From the NCBI GenBank assembly GCA_026874595.1, contig CM049314.1, positions 76,400,300 through 76,464,299 on the forward strand: DNA of 64,000 nucleotides, written 5' to 3'. Of the stretch, positions 49,360-61,506 are shown piece by piece. The notes beneath the pieces were generated by a model that saw nothing but the letters and a program-made list of their open reading frames with translations, did not search any database and was not told the DNA's origin. This DNA is from Sipunculus nudus. Lineage: Eukaryota > Annelida > Sipuncula > Golfingiida > Sipunculidae. The position numbers were made by a program, and so were the translations under genes. Position 1 is the first letter of the stretch. Each line of letters starts with the position of its first letter.

Positions 49360-51186
49360 CTACAATAATAAAGACTCATTTTGGTCTTTTGCTTTTGGAT
49401 CCTCTTCCCGTGTTTTTTGCAGACACCTAGAGTATCCATGAAGTTTCCAGGAAAATAAAACCCCCTGTTCAAGTTGGTGGCGAGTATTCCATCCATTGGT
49501 AAGGAGACTTACCACTAATCCAACCAATAACGATGTTGCCGAACCTATTAGTCCAAACCACATGAAAGACACCCTGTAGAGCTCCGACAAACCCCCGGAA
49601 ACTTTAAATGATGGCCTAATGGTTGTGAAGTCAAAATATTCATAATCGTTGGTGACGCTAATTGAAGTGTTATTAAGAAAGATGGATCCGTTTGATGCAC
49701 CAGGCATGACATATTCGATCGGACAAAACTCATCGGTTGTTGGAAGAGGTTTGTGAAGGGTCTTAGGCGTACTCAAGGAGCCCATTACGATCCATCCGAG
49801 GAGGAACACCCCGCTAACCAGACCAGCTAGCGCCCCCTTAGCGTTCCCAAAGGGAACTAACAGTCCCATTGTGAATGTTCCTAAGACTGGTGCAGATCCT
49901 AACGCAAGCGTACTAGAAGCCAGGTAAAGTACAAGTTTTCCAGACTTTGAAGCCACCAGAGCCAGACAGGTAATAGTCAGGCCAACCATAAAAAAAGTCA
50001 CTTTTGATATAACAGTAGCAACTTTATCGCTCATGGAGCCGGAGCGTACACGCCGATACAAAGGTTTAAGGAAATCTTCCAGTAGAATAGCAGCAAAGCT
50101 GTTCTGGACCGAGCTTAATGTACTGAGCGCAGCACTGAGTATTGAGGACAAGAAAACACCAGCCATGCCCGGGTTCTCTTGGAATACATCCATCACAAGT
50201 AGGGATAAGGTCTGATCACGTGACTTGATTCTCCCCGACATAAGTGGATCACAACCATTGTAATGTGCAAAGGCGACAAGTCCAGTAAATATTGCAAGAA
50301 GGAATAGAATTGTCATGATGGGAATCGCTCCAGCCATTGCAATCCTTGCTCTGTTCATGCTGCGAAGGCTACAGAAACGCTGAACAGCAAACTGACTCGT
50401 GGCATACATGGCTAGAGAAAATGGGATTTCACCACATATCGTGTCCCAAACAGTATGGCGATATCTAGGATCCGGCACTATGTTGTCCAAAGTCATTCGG
50501 CCCCCAAGACTTGATATATTGAGCACATGTACAAAGCCACCGGCGTCTGCCGCACCTTTAAACAAAGTTGCTGTTAGTCCCGCCAGCATTATCCCACATT
50601 GCAACGTATCTGTCCATAATACGGTTTTATACCCGCCTAATGTTGTGTAAAATGTACATATTAAGGCGGTCATGAAGATGCACCCCCAGACAGGAAGTCC
50701 AGTGGCTTGGCTGATCGCGATGGTTGGTGCATAAAGTGCGACAGCGGAATAACATATCATTTGAATCATACTCAAACCAGAGCACACGATCCGAACCGTT
50801 CGGTTGTAGCGCAGTTCTAGATATTCATACGCACTTGTAATGCCAAGTCGATGAAACACAGGCATGTAAAATGTAGAGGCAAAAAATAAAGAAACTGGAA
50901 AACCGGCTAAGTTTAGAAAACTATACACGCCGTAGGAGTAAACTTCAGCTGGAACTCCTTGTACAAATACGGCCGACACAAGACTCACCACCATGGAAGC
51001 AGAAACTGGTAGAATGCTCATGTCACGTCCTCCCATCAAATACTCAGATGTGGTTGATTTATTCCTGTCCCGTATGTTATAATAAATCCCTATACAGGAA
51101 CTCAGCAGAAGACTTGCAGCAAATACCAAATAATCGGCCCAGTGGAACCGTCTCTCCTTCATCATACCAGTAGTTTTACTCAACAC
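49360..51186 (-). CDS. Intronless SLC5-family Na+-coupled monocarboxylate/multivitamin transporter (copy 1)
   Basis: A single open frame of 608 residues, about the usual length for SLC5A6/A8/A12 (SMVT, SMCT1, SMCT2). Family marks are GGRDMSILPVS at 52-62, YLELRYNR at 122-129, GGYKTVLWTDTLQ at 184-196, AVQRFCS at 267-273, GCDP at 311-314 and SAALSTLSSVQNSFAAILLEDF at 351-372, the last covering the conserved Na+-site helix. Expected topology is about 13 membrane helices in the plasma membrane, importing small carboxylates, iodide or vitamins with Na+; substrate cannot be read from sequence. The second and third Met (residues 8 and 9) align better with the start of copy 2, so the true protein may be 600-601 residues. 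Three sequons lie in the loop at about 500-515. No intron, unlike vertebrate SLC5A8. Confidence 0.92.
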   Translation of the reverse strand: MLSKTTGMMKERRFHWADYLVFAASLLLSSCIGIYYNIRDRNKSTTSEYLMGGRDMSILPVSASMVVSLVSAVFVQGVPAEVYSYGVYSFLNLAGFPVSLFFASTFYMPVFHRLGITSAYEYLELRYNRTVRIVCSGLSMIQMICYSAVALYAPTIAISQATGLPVWGCIFMTALICTFYTTLGGYKTVLWTDTLQCGIMLAGLTATLFKGAADAGGFVHVLNISSLGGRMTLDNIVPDPRYRHTVWDTICGEIPFSLAMYATSQFAVQRFCSLRSMNRARIAMAGAIPIMTILFLLAIFTGLVAFAHYNGCDPLMSGRIKSRDQTLSLLVMDVFQENPGMAGVFLSSILSAALSTLSSVQNSFAAILLEDFLKPLYRRVRSGSMSDKVATVISKVTFFMVGLTITCLALVASKSGKLVLYLASSTLALGSAPVLGTFTMGLLVPFGNAKGALAGLVSGVFLLGWIVMGSLSTPKTLHKPLPTTDEFCPIEYVMPGASNGSIFLNNTSISVTNDYEYFDFTTIRPSFKVSGGLSELYRVSFMWFGLIGSATSLLVGLVVSLLTNGWNTRHQLEQGVLFSWKLHGYSRCLQKTREEDPKAKDQNESLLL

Positions 51187-51599
51187 TTATCATCAATAGT
51201 TTTAAAAGCATGCAGGACTGATACAACGTTCAGTACATCTAAACATTCACCCATTTTCCCGAAATTTAAATTCAATGTAATTCTGATCATGAATGTTAAG
51301 GATCCGCAGGGCTGTTGACATTTAAACCTTTAGCAATTGATGAAACTGATATTCTTTATTAATGGAGGCTACTGAATTTAAAGTAACTAGTCAACCGCAA
51401 ATTTTATGAATAGTCAAGAGTGATAATAAAATGTTCATGACTACGACTATTAAATAACCTTTTCAGCGATATATTTAAAATTAACGATATCAAATTGGCC
51501 AAGGTTATCTGGGTTAACATCATGCCTGATTCACATTTATGCCTTATTTATTAAGTAGACCATCAATGAACATTATTCAATAGACCATCGGCAGTTTTC

Positions 51600-52250
51600 T
51601 GAATTAGCTTGCTGAGCTATTGAGATAACTATCTGTCCGGTTTCCATTAATTAGGCACAAACTAAACCGTAAGACTCGGGAAGTTCAATTGCTAACTGGT
51701 CCTTTAAAGTTCTAAATGCAAACCAAAAAGCAGGTGTGTGTGTAATATAAATTCTCTGAGTTATCAGAATCTATCTATGAGTCGCATAACAGGGCACAAA
51801 TCCTAGCCGAAAAAAAACAGGAAGTTAAAACTTCCATGCAGAAAGGTACCGTAGGGTTCTCTGTGAAAACTGATATATAGGTCACTGTGACCTATACATA
51901 CTGAGCTATGGATCAAAAGGCCACCCGTTTTCTATCATGATGCGGGCAAATATCGTAACTATACGATTCAGGAAGTTCAATTTTGACATACCGGTATCCC
52001 GTTAAGTCCACTGTGGAAAAGAAAATATGGCCCTCCGAAGCCATCCGTTAGTCTGGCCACAAATCATAACTGCATGGCGCAGGAAGTGTAAACTTCATAT
52101 GTTAACTAGCTCAAATAGTTCACTTTTGAAAATTAAAATTAGGCCACTGTGGTCTATTCAGCGAAGGTCACCGTCCGTTCGCAAACAAATATTGATTCAT
52201 AAGAGTATGGGGTCAGGAAGCTTTAAACTTTGATAACTTTAAGTGTATGT
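51600..52250 (+). repeat. Degenerate ~110-150-bp tandem repeat upstream of SLC5 copy 1
   Basis: The word GGAAGTT or a variant, followed by an AAACTTC-like word, recurs at about 51679, 51820, 51971, 52082 and 52216. Other shared words are GCCACTGTGG/GTCACTGTGACC and CATAACTGC/CGTAACTATACG. It occupies the 5' flank of the minus-strand SLC5 gene, 0.4-1.1 kb from its start. Confidence 0.55.
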
Positions 52251-52739
52251 TTCGCCTGCTACGAAAGATCAAATGAATTGCTGGGGCTCATCATATTTCA
52301 GTGCTTTTCTGTCTTCCCTCATGTCAGTGTGCTTGCACATAAGACGTATTGTCAGTTACCAAATATTGATCATATGGCGTGTGTATGTAAACTACAGATG
52401 GCGCCCTTTACATCGTTTTATTTCTGTGAGCTAAAATGGAACATTTCACTTTTTTTAATGGTATGCATAATTTAGCTTAACCTAGACTTGAGCATAATGC
52501 AGTCTTTCTTTTCAGTTTTGCTGCATTTTTATCATTGTTCCCCATTATTAAGCAAAGTTTTGCACAGAGTGAATGCAGATCTTTGGGGTCCTGCTTGAGA
52601 ATAACAGGCTACATGCCAACTGTCAGAAACGTAGCATGTCACAAATGATATAATAATTTGAACTAGGAAATTAAAAATTATTAATATTCAGACACTTTCT
52701 GGTAAACCCTTCTTGCAAATCCAAAATTATCTTACTTTT

Positions 52740-52818
<79 letters not shown>

Positions 52819-53540
52819 CCTGTAATAATGTGTCAGATTCAGCTGAGAATTATGGCCCATGAGCCACGTATTAATTCTTGATTTAACTTATAGCTAGTCA
52901 GCGTATATTTCAGCTTGTGTCAGTTATCTGCTTGAATTCATCGAACCTTGCAACGTCTGTGCTTTATCTTAAGTTGAAAATATATGTTTGAAGTTCATGT
53001 TGTTGTACGGTTTCTTTGAATTTTATACCATTTATATTTGAATATATATTTTATACTGGAAATAACGGATTTAAACCGATAGATCCAACATATATACAAA
53101 CATAATACTTAATTCATAGTCATATGAAATATAATAATAAATGATTAACTCTATATATTAATGCAATATACGAACAAAGGTTTAATATGAGTATTAAATG
53201 CAAAAATTAAATGCTTTCCTTGACATTCTTGTTAAACAGAATCATTAAAAAATGTAATTGAATATACAAAAAATGAATAACAAAACTTCAGAAGAAATAC
53301 TTCTTTGCACTTTATAATTTTACATACGGATTTTATACTTTATATATGTCACGATAAAAATAATAATAATGGTATAATGCAGCATTTAATGTTATTGTAA
53401 CAATATCATCTTAAGATCATAGATAATGTCAACTTTAACAGTATTTGTCTTTCACAAAAATAATTAAAGTCAATGGTAATTACATGCAATAAAAGTTTCA
53501 TAACAATATTAAAACAAATGATACATAGAAAAAATTGATC
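52251..53540. other. AT-rich spacer
   Basis: No gene recognised. It includes the (AT)n tract at 52742-52817. Confidence 0.4.
52742..52817. repeat. (AT)n microsatellite, longest in window
   Basis: About 38 uninterrupted AT units. Confidence 0.95.
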
Positions 53541-53544
53541 ATTT

Positions 53545-54215
53545 ATAGTTCATGGCATCATCTAGAATTGACTCTCTTTTATCAAATGTAAGACATAGAC
53601 CTACAAAAGCTGATATATTATGGCAGTATCTGTGGTCTTTAATGAGACGAAAGATATATCATTTACTTTGGACAGATATTTATTTTCTTAATGAAATATA
53701 TACAGGACTTTTAATGACAATTGTACTCATCTTCAATATAATATTTTTCATTTTTAAGACAGGATTTACAACATCTCTCTTCCAAGGCTATTTTCTTGTG
53801 ACGACCAACTTCTACTTCTAAACTATTTGATGATGCTCTTAATCTTGCTTTACTAATTCTGTATATATTTTTTTAGAACTGCAAATATATTTAGGTTTTA
53901 TAAACTTGCAAAGATTGCATATATTTTCAATATATCCTCACTTTCCATGTTATTTGTCCATTCTCGACTTTCATTATCATACGTCCTATGTATGAAACCT
54001 AACAAAATATTTTTATATCACCCACATCTTGAAGTATCCTTGTATACCCTAATCCAAAAGAAAATATTACATTTTTTTACCCTTGTTGCCCACGTTTTCA
54101 TTTCTGTTCTTAAATGTCCCCCTGTTTCTGAATACAACTACTTAAGTTTATCCATATTTACCTTCATTCTATATTGGTCACAAAAACTTTCAATTTTATT
54201 TAAAATGATTCTTTT
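53545..54215 (-). pseudogene. Relic of LINE reverse transcriptase C-terminal region
   Basis: On the minus strand, broken frames read QYRMKVNMDKLK ... ETGGHL (end of the RT domain), REWTNNMESED, then RISKARLRASSNSLEVEVGR followed by HKKIALEERCCKSCLKNEKY and IEDEYN. This order and wording are typical of the C-terminal end of endonuclease-type LINE ORF2 proteins. Stops and frameshifts interrupt it at least four times. Clade not assigned. Confidence 0.75.
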
Positions 54216-54294
54216 GAACATGCATTAAATCCACAGGGAAAAAAATCCATCACAGCTGAGAAAGCTTCCGGGAGTGAAAGTGGTGTTAACATAA

Positions 54295-55580
54295 TTGAAT
54301 ATGGGTGGGGCCAGGGACAAAAACTCTCAGAATTTCAAAACAGTTATGATTGTAGATTTACAAATATATAAAGAAACTTCATTTATGATGTTAGATCATT
54401 TTCCTAACCAACATGGTGGTAATATTTTGCATTCATCTCAAATTAGCAACCATCTGAATATGTGTTCTAGTATTGAAAATATTTTTCGTTCGAGTTGCGT
54501 TTTTCAAAATACTAATTCTGTTGATAATGACAGTCGTGATGTGAATAACATGATCAATGATAATAATATATGTGATGAGTATAATTATGATTTTATGGTT
54601 TATGTAGTTAGTGGTGAACAATGCGACATGTTTAATCAATTTAATAATGGAAATTCAGGTAAAACACGCAATAGTTTAATAAAATATAGTAGCGTAAAAG
54701 ATGTGAACAGTGTAACTGATGTTTATAAATTTTGATAATGATTCATTGATACAAAATAATAAAAATAGAAGGGATATCACAGATATCAACAGGCTTAATA
54801 CATGTAATAATAACGCAGCGGTATTACGGAGGGTTATTAATATAATGAATTCTACTGATATGAATTTAGAAGAAGTCTCTGCTATACGGATGATAATATG
54901 AGATTTGATGATAATATTATGAAATAAATGATTGAAAATAGGTACCAGAAGAAACACATGCACTGACTTCCAACCTTGCACTGCAACCTTGCACTACTAA
55001 CCAAGTTGAAAATAAAGGTAAGTTCGAGGTTAACAACATAGTTATTACAGAACCATAATTGACATAGAAAAATGATTTGATTTTATGGAACATTCAAGGT
55101 TTAAATATTGCTAAAGATAATTTTAATTTTAGTTATACAATTTCATAATATAATATGATTGTCATAACTAAAACATGGGCTAAATCAGATGAACAATTTG
55201 TTGGTGATATCTAGGGATAGCAAGGATATTGAAGCATTCGTACAGATTTTAAAAAAAGGAGGGTTTATTATTCATATGAAAGAATCTTTAAAAAAATAAA
55301 TTATGCATGTCATTAAAACATTTACTGACATAATTATTATTATCTTCCATGGTGCTGATTATGAACTTTGTAAAATTATTGCCTTATTAAGAATCCTTAA
55401 GGAATTATGAATACATTTAAAAACCATACCTTAAATGGCAGTCTTGCACCAGATACAGATGGGAATATGACATATATGTCATCCAAAGGAGCATCACTAA
55501 TTGATTATATTATAGTCAGCTCTGAGGTTTTTAATAATAATTTTTATCCATATAAAAACAGATTGTCTTCAACTTAAGGG
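54295..55580 (+). pseudogene. Relic of LINE ORF2 endonuclease region
   Basis: From 55077, LILWNIQGLNIAKDNFNF, then YNMIVITKTWAKSDEQF, matches the start of an APE-type endonuclease (the 'ILTETW' motif). At 55406-55532, LNGSLAPDTDGNMTYMSSKG then ASLIDYIIVSSEVF matches the end of that domain (NG...GxxTYxSxxGxSxIDYxI). The catalytic middle is deleted. The Asn-rich 146-codon frame at 54295-54735 directly upstream is probably the linker before the endonuclease. Opposite strand to 53545-54215, so at least two insertions or an inversion. Confidence 0.7.
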
Positions 55581-56165
55581 AAAGCTTAAGTGGCGGACCT
55601 TCAGCATATTTCCCTCATTTTCGATAAATTTAATCAATCAAATAATTAAACGCTTAAAATGATTTTATTTGTTAAAATGTAAATTGTTTTATCGTCCAAT
55701 TTTGCAAATTGTTCTTCCTTTTAACACTCTAAAACCTTCCAATTGAAAAAGTAAAGGCTAAAATTGTGATTCGTTGTAAATTATATAAAAAAACTTGGTG
55801 GGAATACCCGTTTTTTTTCTAAAAAATAAAGATATTTATAACGAAAATATATCTTTCAAATCAACAGTGGAACAGTGTATTGTTTTTTTTTAAGCATAAA
55901 CTTATATTACAATGTAAAGGGGACGTCAAGAAAACAAGTATCAGGTTAATAAATTCCAAAAGAGTTCCATTGTTAAAAAAATTATTCCTTGGTGCATGTG
56001 TTTAATGCAAAATTAATATTCATTACAGTACTAAAATTATGCACCATTTGACGACACTGTCTTCATTATTGTATTCCAAGACAAAATCAGAATACTATGG
56101 TTAAAGCTCGGTCGCCGCAGAGATTTCTTTTGGACGCGAAAACTAAAAAAATGTTTCACTGATCT
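55581..56165 (+). other. AT-rich sequence, possibly more LINE debris
   Basis: Short frames such as KVKAKIVIRCKLYKKTWWEY could be the linker between endonuclease and RT but cannot be confirmed. Confidence 0.3.
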
Positions 56166-56169
56166 TTAC

Positions 56170-57330
56170 TAAACTAGACGTGCATAGATATGGGTGAGAG
56201 GACAAAGCGTATAAAAAACGGGGTTATGACCTTCCCTAGGATAGTGACCGTGACCTTTAATACTCCATTTTTGGGGGGAAATCCCACAAACTCTTAAATA
56301 ACACTTGCATGGATTGATAAAAAAATCAACTTGACCGAAGATCTTGGACAGTCTTTTCATGCACCTGAAACTAGTGGCACCACCTTTTATCCTTTTCTTG
56401 TTTTCGTGCCGTTTAATATGCCTCCCCATCAATGACACTTAACAGTGCTGTGAGCATTATAAGTCAAAAACTAAAGGACAGTTTCTCTCATATTATGCAT
56501 ATACATAGACATGGGTTATGGTATGATGTATATTTAAATTAGGGTCATGACTTGTCCTATGAGAGTGGTCTTGACCTTGTATATTGCCATGTATGGTGAA
56601 AAAAACACAAAATCATAAACATCTCAATAATGGATGCATGGATTGGTCCATTGACCGAAGATCTTGGAAAGCTTTGTCTTTTGGGGGGTTGGGTGCCACC
56701 TTTTGTCCTTTTCTTTATTTCGCACCTTTTAATACCCAATCCTTGCCACTTGACAGCACTGTGCGCATTATAAGTCTAAAACTAATGGACAAATTAGGCT
56801 GAAACTGTGCATGTCCATTGATCTTAGAAACCTCCAGCTTGTATTCAAGACTTTAGGCGCTATCTGCAATCGTTATTGTGTGACGTTCATCCGTGCGTTT
56901 GCTTTGGGTGAAAATTTGCTCATATCTCAGGATTGGTTCAAGGTATTGGTCTGAAATTAAGCATGTCTATCCATCTTGGAATGTTTTCTATTATACCAGA
57001 CAGGTGGCGCCCAATACCGTTCCGTTCTTTTAGAATAAATTAATGCCCCTTTAAGAGGAGTGATTTGATCCATTGGCCTAAAATTTTTCATATCCATACA
57101 TCTTTGACTCTTCCATCTTTTACTCAAGACTGATGGTGCTGTCTGCAATCATTTTGCCGTGGCATCAATCTGTAAACGTGTTTTGGGTGAAAATTGCTCA
57201 TATCTCCGGAGTGGTTCAAGGTATTGGTTTGAAATGTGGCACGTCCATCCATCTTTGACAGTTTTCTATTATACCAGACAGGTGGCGCCACATACCTTTC
57301 CGTTCTAGTTGATACTGACAATTTTTCTGT
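56170..57330 (+). repeat. Array of diverged ~270-320-bp tandem units upstream of the SLC5 pseudogene
   Basis: Two pairs are visible. 56210-56495 resembles 56530-56800 (CGAAGATCTTGGA, GCATTATAAGTC, AAACTAA-GGACA). 56800-57030 resembles 57065-57310 (TCATATCTC-GGA-TGGTTCAAGGTATTGGT, TTTTCTATTATACCAGACAGGTGGCGCC). They form a quasi-tandem block. Function unknown. Confidence 0.7.
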
Positions 57331-57415
57331 CATTCTGACATTGCAAGGAAGTTTGCTTTACGTTCAATAATAGTTAAGAATTCTCAAACACATACATTTA
57401 ACAACACGAGAGTCA

Positions 57416-58000
57416 ATGAATATAGCCAAGGAGCGGCGTTTTCACTGGGCTGATTATTTAGTCTTATTAAGTCTTCAAGTCTTATACTCGCTTCCTGTAT
57501 TGGAATTTACTACAATATACGGGACGGGGAAATCCTCTACTTCAGAATACATGAAGGGAGGTAGAGATATGCACATCCTCCCTGTGGCCGCTGCCATGGT
57601 CGTCAGTCTGCTCTCTGTCATATTTGTGCAAGAGATTCCGCCGGAGACGTACGAGTATGGAGAAAATTTCTTTGCAGGTGCGTGGGAATATGCGGCTTCA
57701 ATGTCCATAGCTTTAACCTTTTACTTACCAGTATTCCATCGACTTGGCATCAAAGGTGCGTTAAAGTATTTAGAACTCCGCTACAACCGAACAGTCCGGA
57801 TTATGTCGTCCGGACTCAGTATGATCCAAATGATGTGTTATTCCTCTGTTGCACTCTACGAGCCGATTAAAGCAATCATTAAAGCAATAGGTCCTCCAGT
57901 ATGGGGCTGTATTCTTATAGCTTCTTTAATGTGTACTTTCAATGTAACCTAGGAGGTAATAAAACAGTTTTATGTACAGACACTAACAGTGCTGGATCAT
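57416..58000 (+). pseudogene. Truncated, frameshifted SLC5-family transporter copy
   Basis: Closely related to both intact copies: KERRFHWADYLV, STSEYMKGGRDMHILPVAAA, then FHRLGI-x-YLELRYNRTVRI and SGLSMIQMMCYSSVALYEP. Between residues ~20 and 42 the open frame no longer matches; the family sequence (SCIGIYYNIRD) is in another frame, so two compensating indels are present. At 57951 a one-base loss gives a stop where relatives read TTLGG-KTVLWTDT; the homologous GGNKTVLCTDT follows out of frame, with Trp changed to Cys. Homology then stops, so about two thirds of the gene is missing. Opposite strand to its relatives. Confidence 0.9.
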
Positions 58001-58886
58001 GATTATCGGTTTGATAGTATTATAACACCACAAAAATATACTTTATCTTAATTTATATGTTTCAAAGGCAAATCCGAATATCAAGGACACGGGTAGAACA
58101 TCTCAAACGTGATTTAAGTTTAACACGTTAAAACGTTAAACTAAAAGCGTGTTCCGATTTCATTTAAAAACTGAAAGAAAATCTTGCATTTTAGTTGATA
58201 TGAAGGTTCCATTGCTTTAATAGTATGTAAGGTATCACGGTAAATATTGAATAATCCTAATGATAATTTATACAAACAACAAAACGTGGATTTGCCATTT
58301 GTTTACTTGATATTTTCCTATAAACAGCTTATGTGTTAGACCGAAGTGAAATACAGCATTTCAAGAAGCAAATCGTTTTCCTTTATAACTAGCCAGACTG
58401 TAATATCTGTACTACTTCAGCCGGCAAATATATTTTAAGATAAAGTAAATGTTATCCAAATCTAAAAAAAAAAAACAGTAAAATTAACAAAAGCCGAACG
58501 AAAGTTTGAAGACGCTCACATAATTCAGTACCCATCCATCGCCATTTTCACTGGTGATATTCAAACTCGTGCATGACATGATATGAAGTCAACGCGAACG
58601 GACTGGAAGCATAATAAAGGAGCTAAAGGCAATTTATATGCTTCTACGTATATATTCATTAACCCCTGTTATGCATGGTCCATACGTCGTTCTCGTGCGA
58701 CCTATGTTACCCTTCTATAATTTTATTATTTCATAGATGAAGTAAACTTGAATGAATTCATAATTAATACGTGTTTTACGTTCATGCAAGCATTGATGAG
58801 AAGTATATAATACTGGCCATTCAGAACATGTAACGATCCAGCTTAAACCTGGATAGGTAAAGTACAATGGATATCCGTCCGAACTC

Positions 58887-58890
<4 letters not shown>
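58001..58890. other. Spacer after the SLC5 pseudogene
   Basis: No remnant of the missing SLC5 portion and no other feature recognised. Confidence 0.4.

Positions 58891-58949
<59 letters not shown>
58891..58949. repeat. (AT)n microsatellite
   Basis: About 29 AT units, directly before CAGGGTTGTG. Confidence 0.95.
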
Positions 58950-58952
<3 letters not shown>

Positions 58953-60394
58953 GGTTGTGTCCTATTAAAGTGGTCCCATTACGGTGTCCGCCTGGCTATC
59001 CGCTTTCCAGTTATCCGCTTCCAAAATATTTGCTCACCAAATATCCGGGTGCCCTGATATCCGGATAACCGGGCCTGAACCCCTATTACTATTACTATTA
59101 CTTCTTAATCGATCTATTACCATTACTATTAAAACATTTCCCATCTATTACTATTACTATTACTATTACTTGGCTTCTATTACTAATACTATTACTTTAC
59201 TTTTAAATGGTGATATTTGCATATGCTGACCTTGCCCTCTACATTACACCACCCCCATTCCCTCTTGGTGAAACTTTGATTTGTTCGAGGTTTCTCTACA
59301 GCAATTTATGCTCACAATTTTTCTTAGATTAATGTTCAGGATTATGTCCAGCTAGTTCATGATCAGTACAATATATAACCCAGTTCCGTAGGTTCATATT
59401 CAGAATAGTTAAAGACACTTTTTGTTACATTGAATTATACATTTCACACAATGACAACAGAAAAAACAACTTCATATTAAGAATAGTCAAAAAAAGAGTA
59501 AGGTTTGAAAAATCCTGAAACACAAAAGTATTAAGGAATGTTTGGTGCATTTTAGTGTCATTAAATGCGATAACATCCTGTTCAACAGAGCATAATCCAA
59601 GTAATATATATATCTTTATCTGTATATCTTTTAATTATAGGACAAACAATGTAGAAATAATCTCTGCTTGTAACTTTCAAATTCAACCTATTCATGTTCA
59701 TCAAAACACAGATGTCGCGTGGATTTCTTGTATACCACACATTTATTATATCCTGTTAGATAAGTCTATTTTAATGTATCTTGAGTAAGTGTTTATTACA
59801 CATGATCAACAGATTTTCAAACACAGTCAACAAGATTTGTTCAAGCCAAAGTACTTACATTGCAATACCCGATGGTTAGTACAAACAGGACCTCATTCAC
59901 TGTCTGTTGCACCACTAATTATCTTATCAAAGGTTATGACAATCAGACTGTCTACTTCTGAAGTACCCGAACATCAGCAGCACTGTAGCAGTACTGTCTA
60001 GCTTTAGCTGATAATAACTTGTCCCACATAATGTCTTAACTGACAAAGCACTACTGCAATGTTTACTGACCAAACCTAGTTAATGAAGCTGCAAACAACC
60101 TAAGGGTTTAACCAATTGGTTATCATCTCAAGCCAGTGCCTGATGTCCTGTGCCCACTGGACCATGACAGCAGCTAGCATGAACTAATCACACTACAACT
60201 ACATCTTTTTCCTGTGTCTCAATATAATCAAACAAACGCTTCATCCATAACCTGTCCTAGTCAATGGTTGTAATAGTTAAAGTAATAGCTATTATTCTAT
60301 TACTTAGGGTTCTATTACTATTACTATTACGATAACTTTGAAAACCTGTAATTTTCTATTACAATTCCTATTACATATTACTATTAACCCATCC

Positions 60395-60397
<3 letters not shown>
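58950..60397. mobile_element. Possible hAT-like relic with TATTAC-rich segments, ~1.45 kb
   Basis: Left end CAGGGTTGTGTCC; right end AACCCATCCCTG, whose inverse CAGGGATGGGTTAATAGTAA looks like a hAT terminus. (TATTAC)n-like blocks lie at 59080-59205 and 60280-60390. Both ends abut (AT)n, which hides any 8-bp duplication. No transposase seen. End similarity is limited to about 10 bases. Confidence 0.4.

Positions 60398-60464
<67 letters not shown>
60398..60464. repeat. (AT)n microsatellite
   Basis: About 33 AT units; another tract lies at 60527-60565. Confidence 0.95.
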
Positions 60465-60465
<1 letters not shown>

Positions 60466-60523
60466 TTAACGTTTAGTTAAACTGCTCTACCTTAGCTGTA
60501 TCGAGCACTATACTGCAAGCTCG

Positions 60524-60565
<42 letters not shown>

Positions 60566-60567
<2 letters not shown>

Positions 60568-61506
60568 CACGTCAAATAATGCTAGCCTCACCTCTCAGTA
60601 AAAATTTAAGAACAGGTCCGAATCTGAGGAATTTTTTTTTCATGTTTTGTGAAAGTGTTTGTCAATCAACCAGAATTTATGTAAATTCATGTTATTCTGC
60701 GGTGTTTTGGTTCGACACCTCATTATTGCATAGTATGTCATGGAAATTCAACGAGATGGGAGCATTATTTTGCGCATTAAGTATTCACATAGCAGGTAAA
60801 AATAAAATCATTGGTTCAGCTGAAGGAACCTAAAGGAAAACATTTCTCTTTGGTGTAATGGAATTGATTGGAAACGCTGATTTGAAAATATTGGACACAC
60901 CAGCTATAACATTATCTTAAAATAGATTATTCATGTTTGATTTATAGTCTTATAGATCCATAAATTGACAGATCCATAAAATGTATTGAAGTATTCGTCA
61001 CATTAGGTAATGCATTTCTGTTCCCCTAATGAGTACTGAAATACTGATCAAGCGTTTCACTTTGTTTCTTTATTAGGATCAGCTATTCAGTAATTTAAGG
61101 GGTTCATTCTGATAGAAACCACGTATTTCCTTATAGTAATATATTTCTTAGAATGGATTTAAGAAAAAGATGTAAATTATTCCAAAAGGTAAAACTTCGT
61201 AGGCCAGATTTGATGATGTCAAGTGTGTTGTATATCATTTTGATTAGATACTCTCTCCATGTGTTTCTAAGGCTAATAGTGGTTTATCTGACAGGTTTAT
61301 ACTTGCAAAAAAAGGTATAACAATGAAGCAGTTACTTCGCAATTTTTCTTACCAATAAACATTCAGCAATGAAAAATATTTCGTTCCGCTGTAATTAAAA
61401 AAAATAAAAATAATAAATATATTTAGACATGTATCAATATTGAAAGATCGAGCATATTATTGATCTTTTTAGAAACTTTTCAATTCCATGAATGTGGATT
61501 TCTCTC
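60566..61506. other. 3' flank of SLC5 copy 2
   Basis: No gene recognised. The 84-codon frame near 60579 has no family features. Confidence 0.4.
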
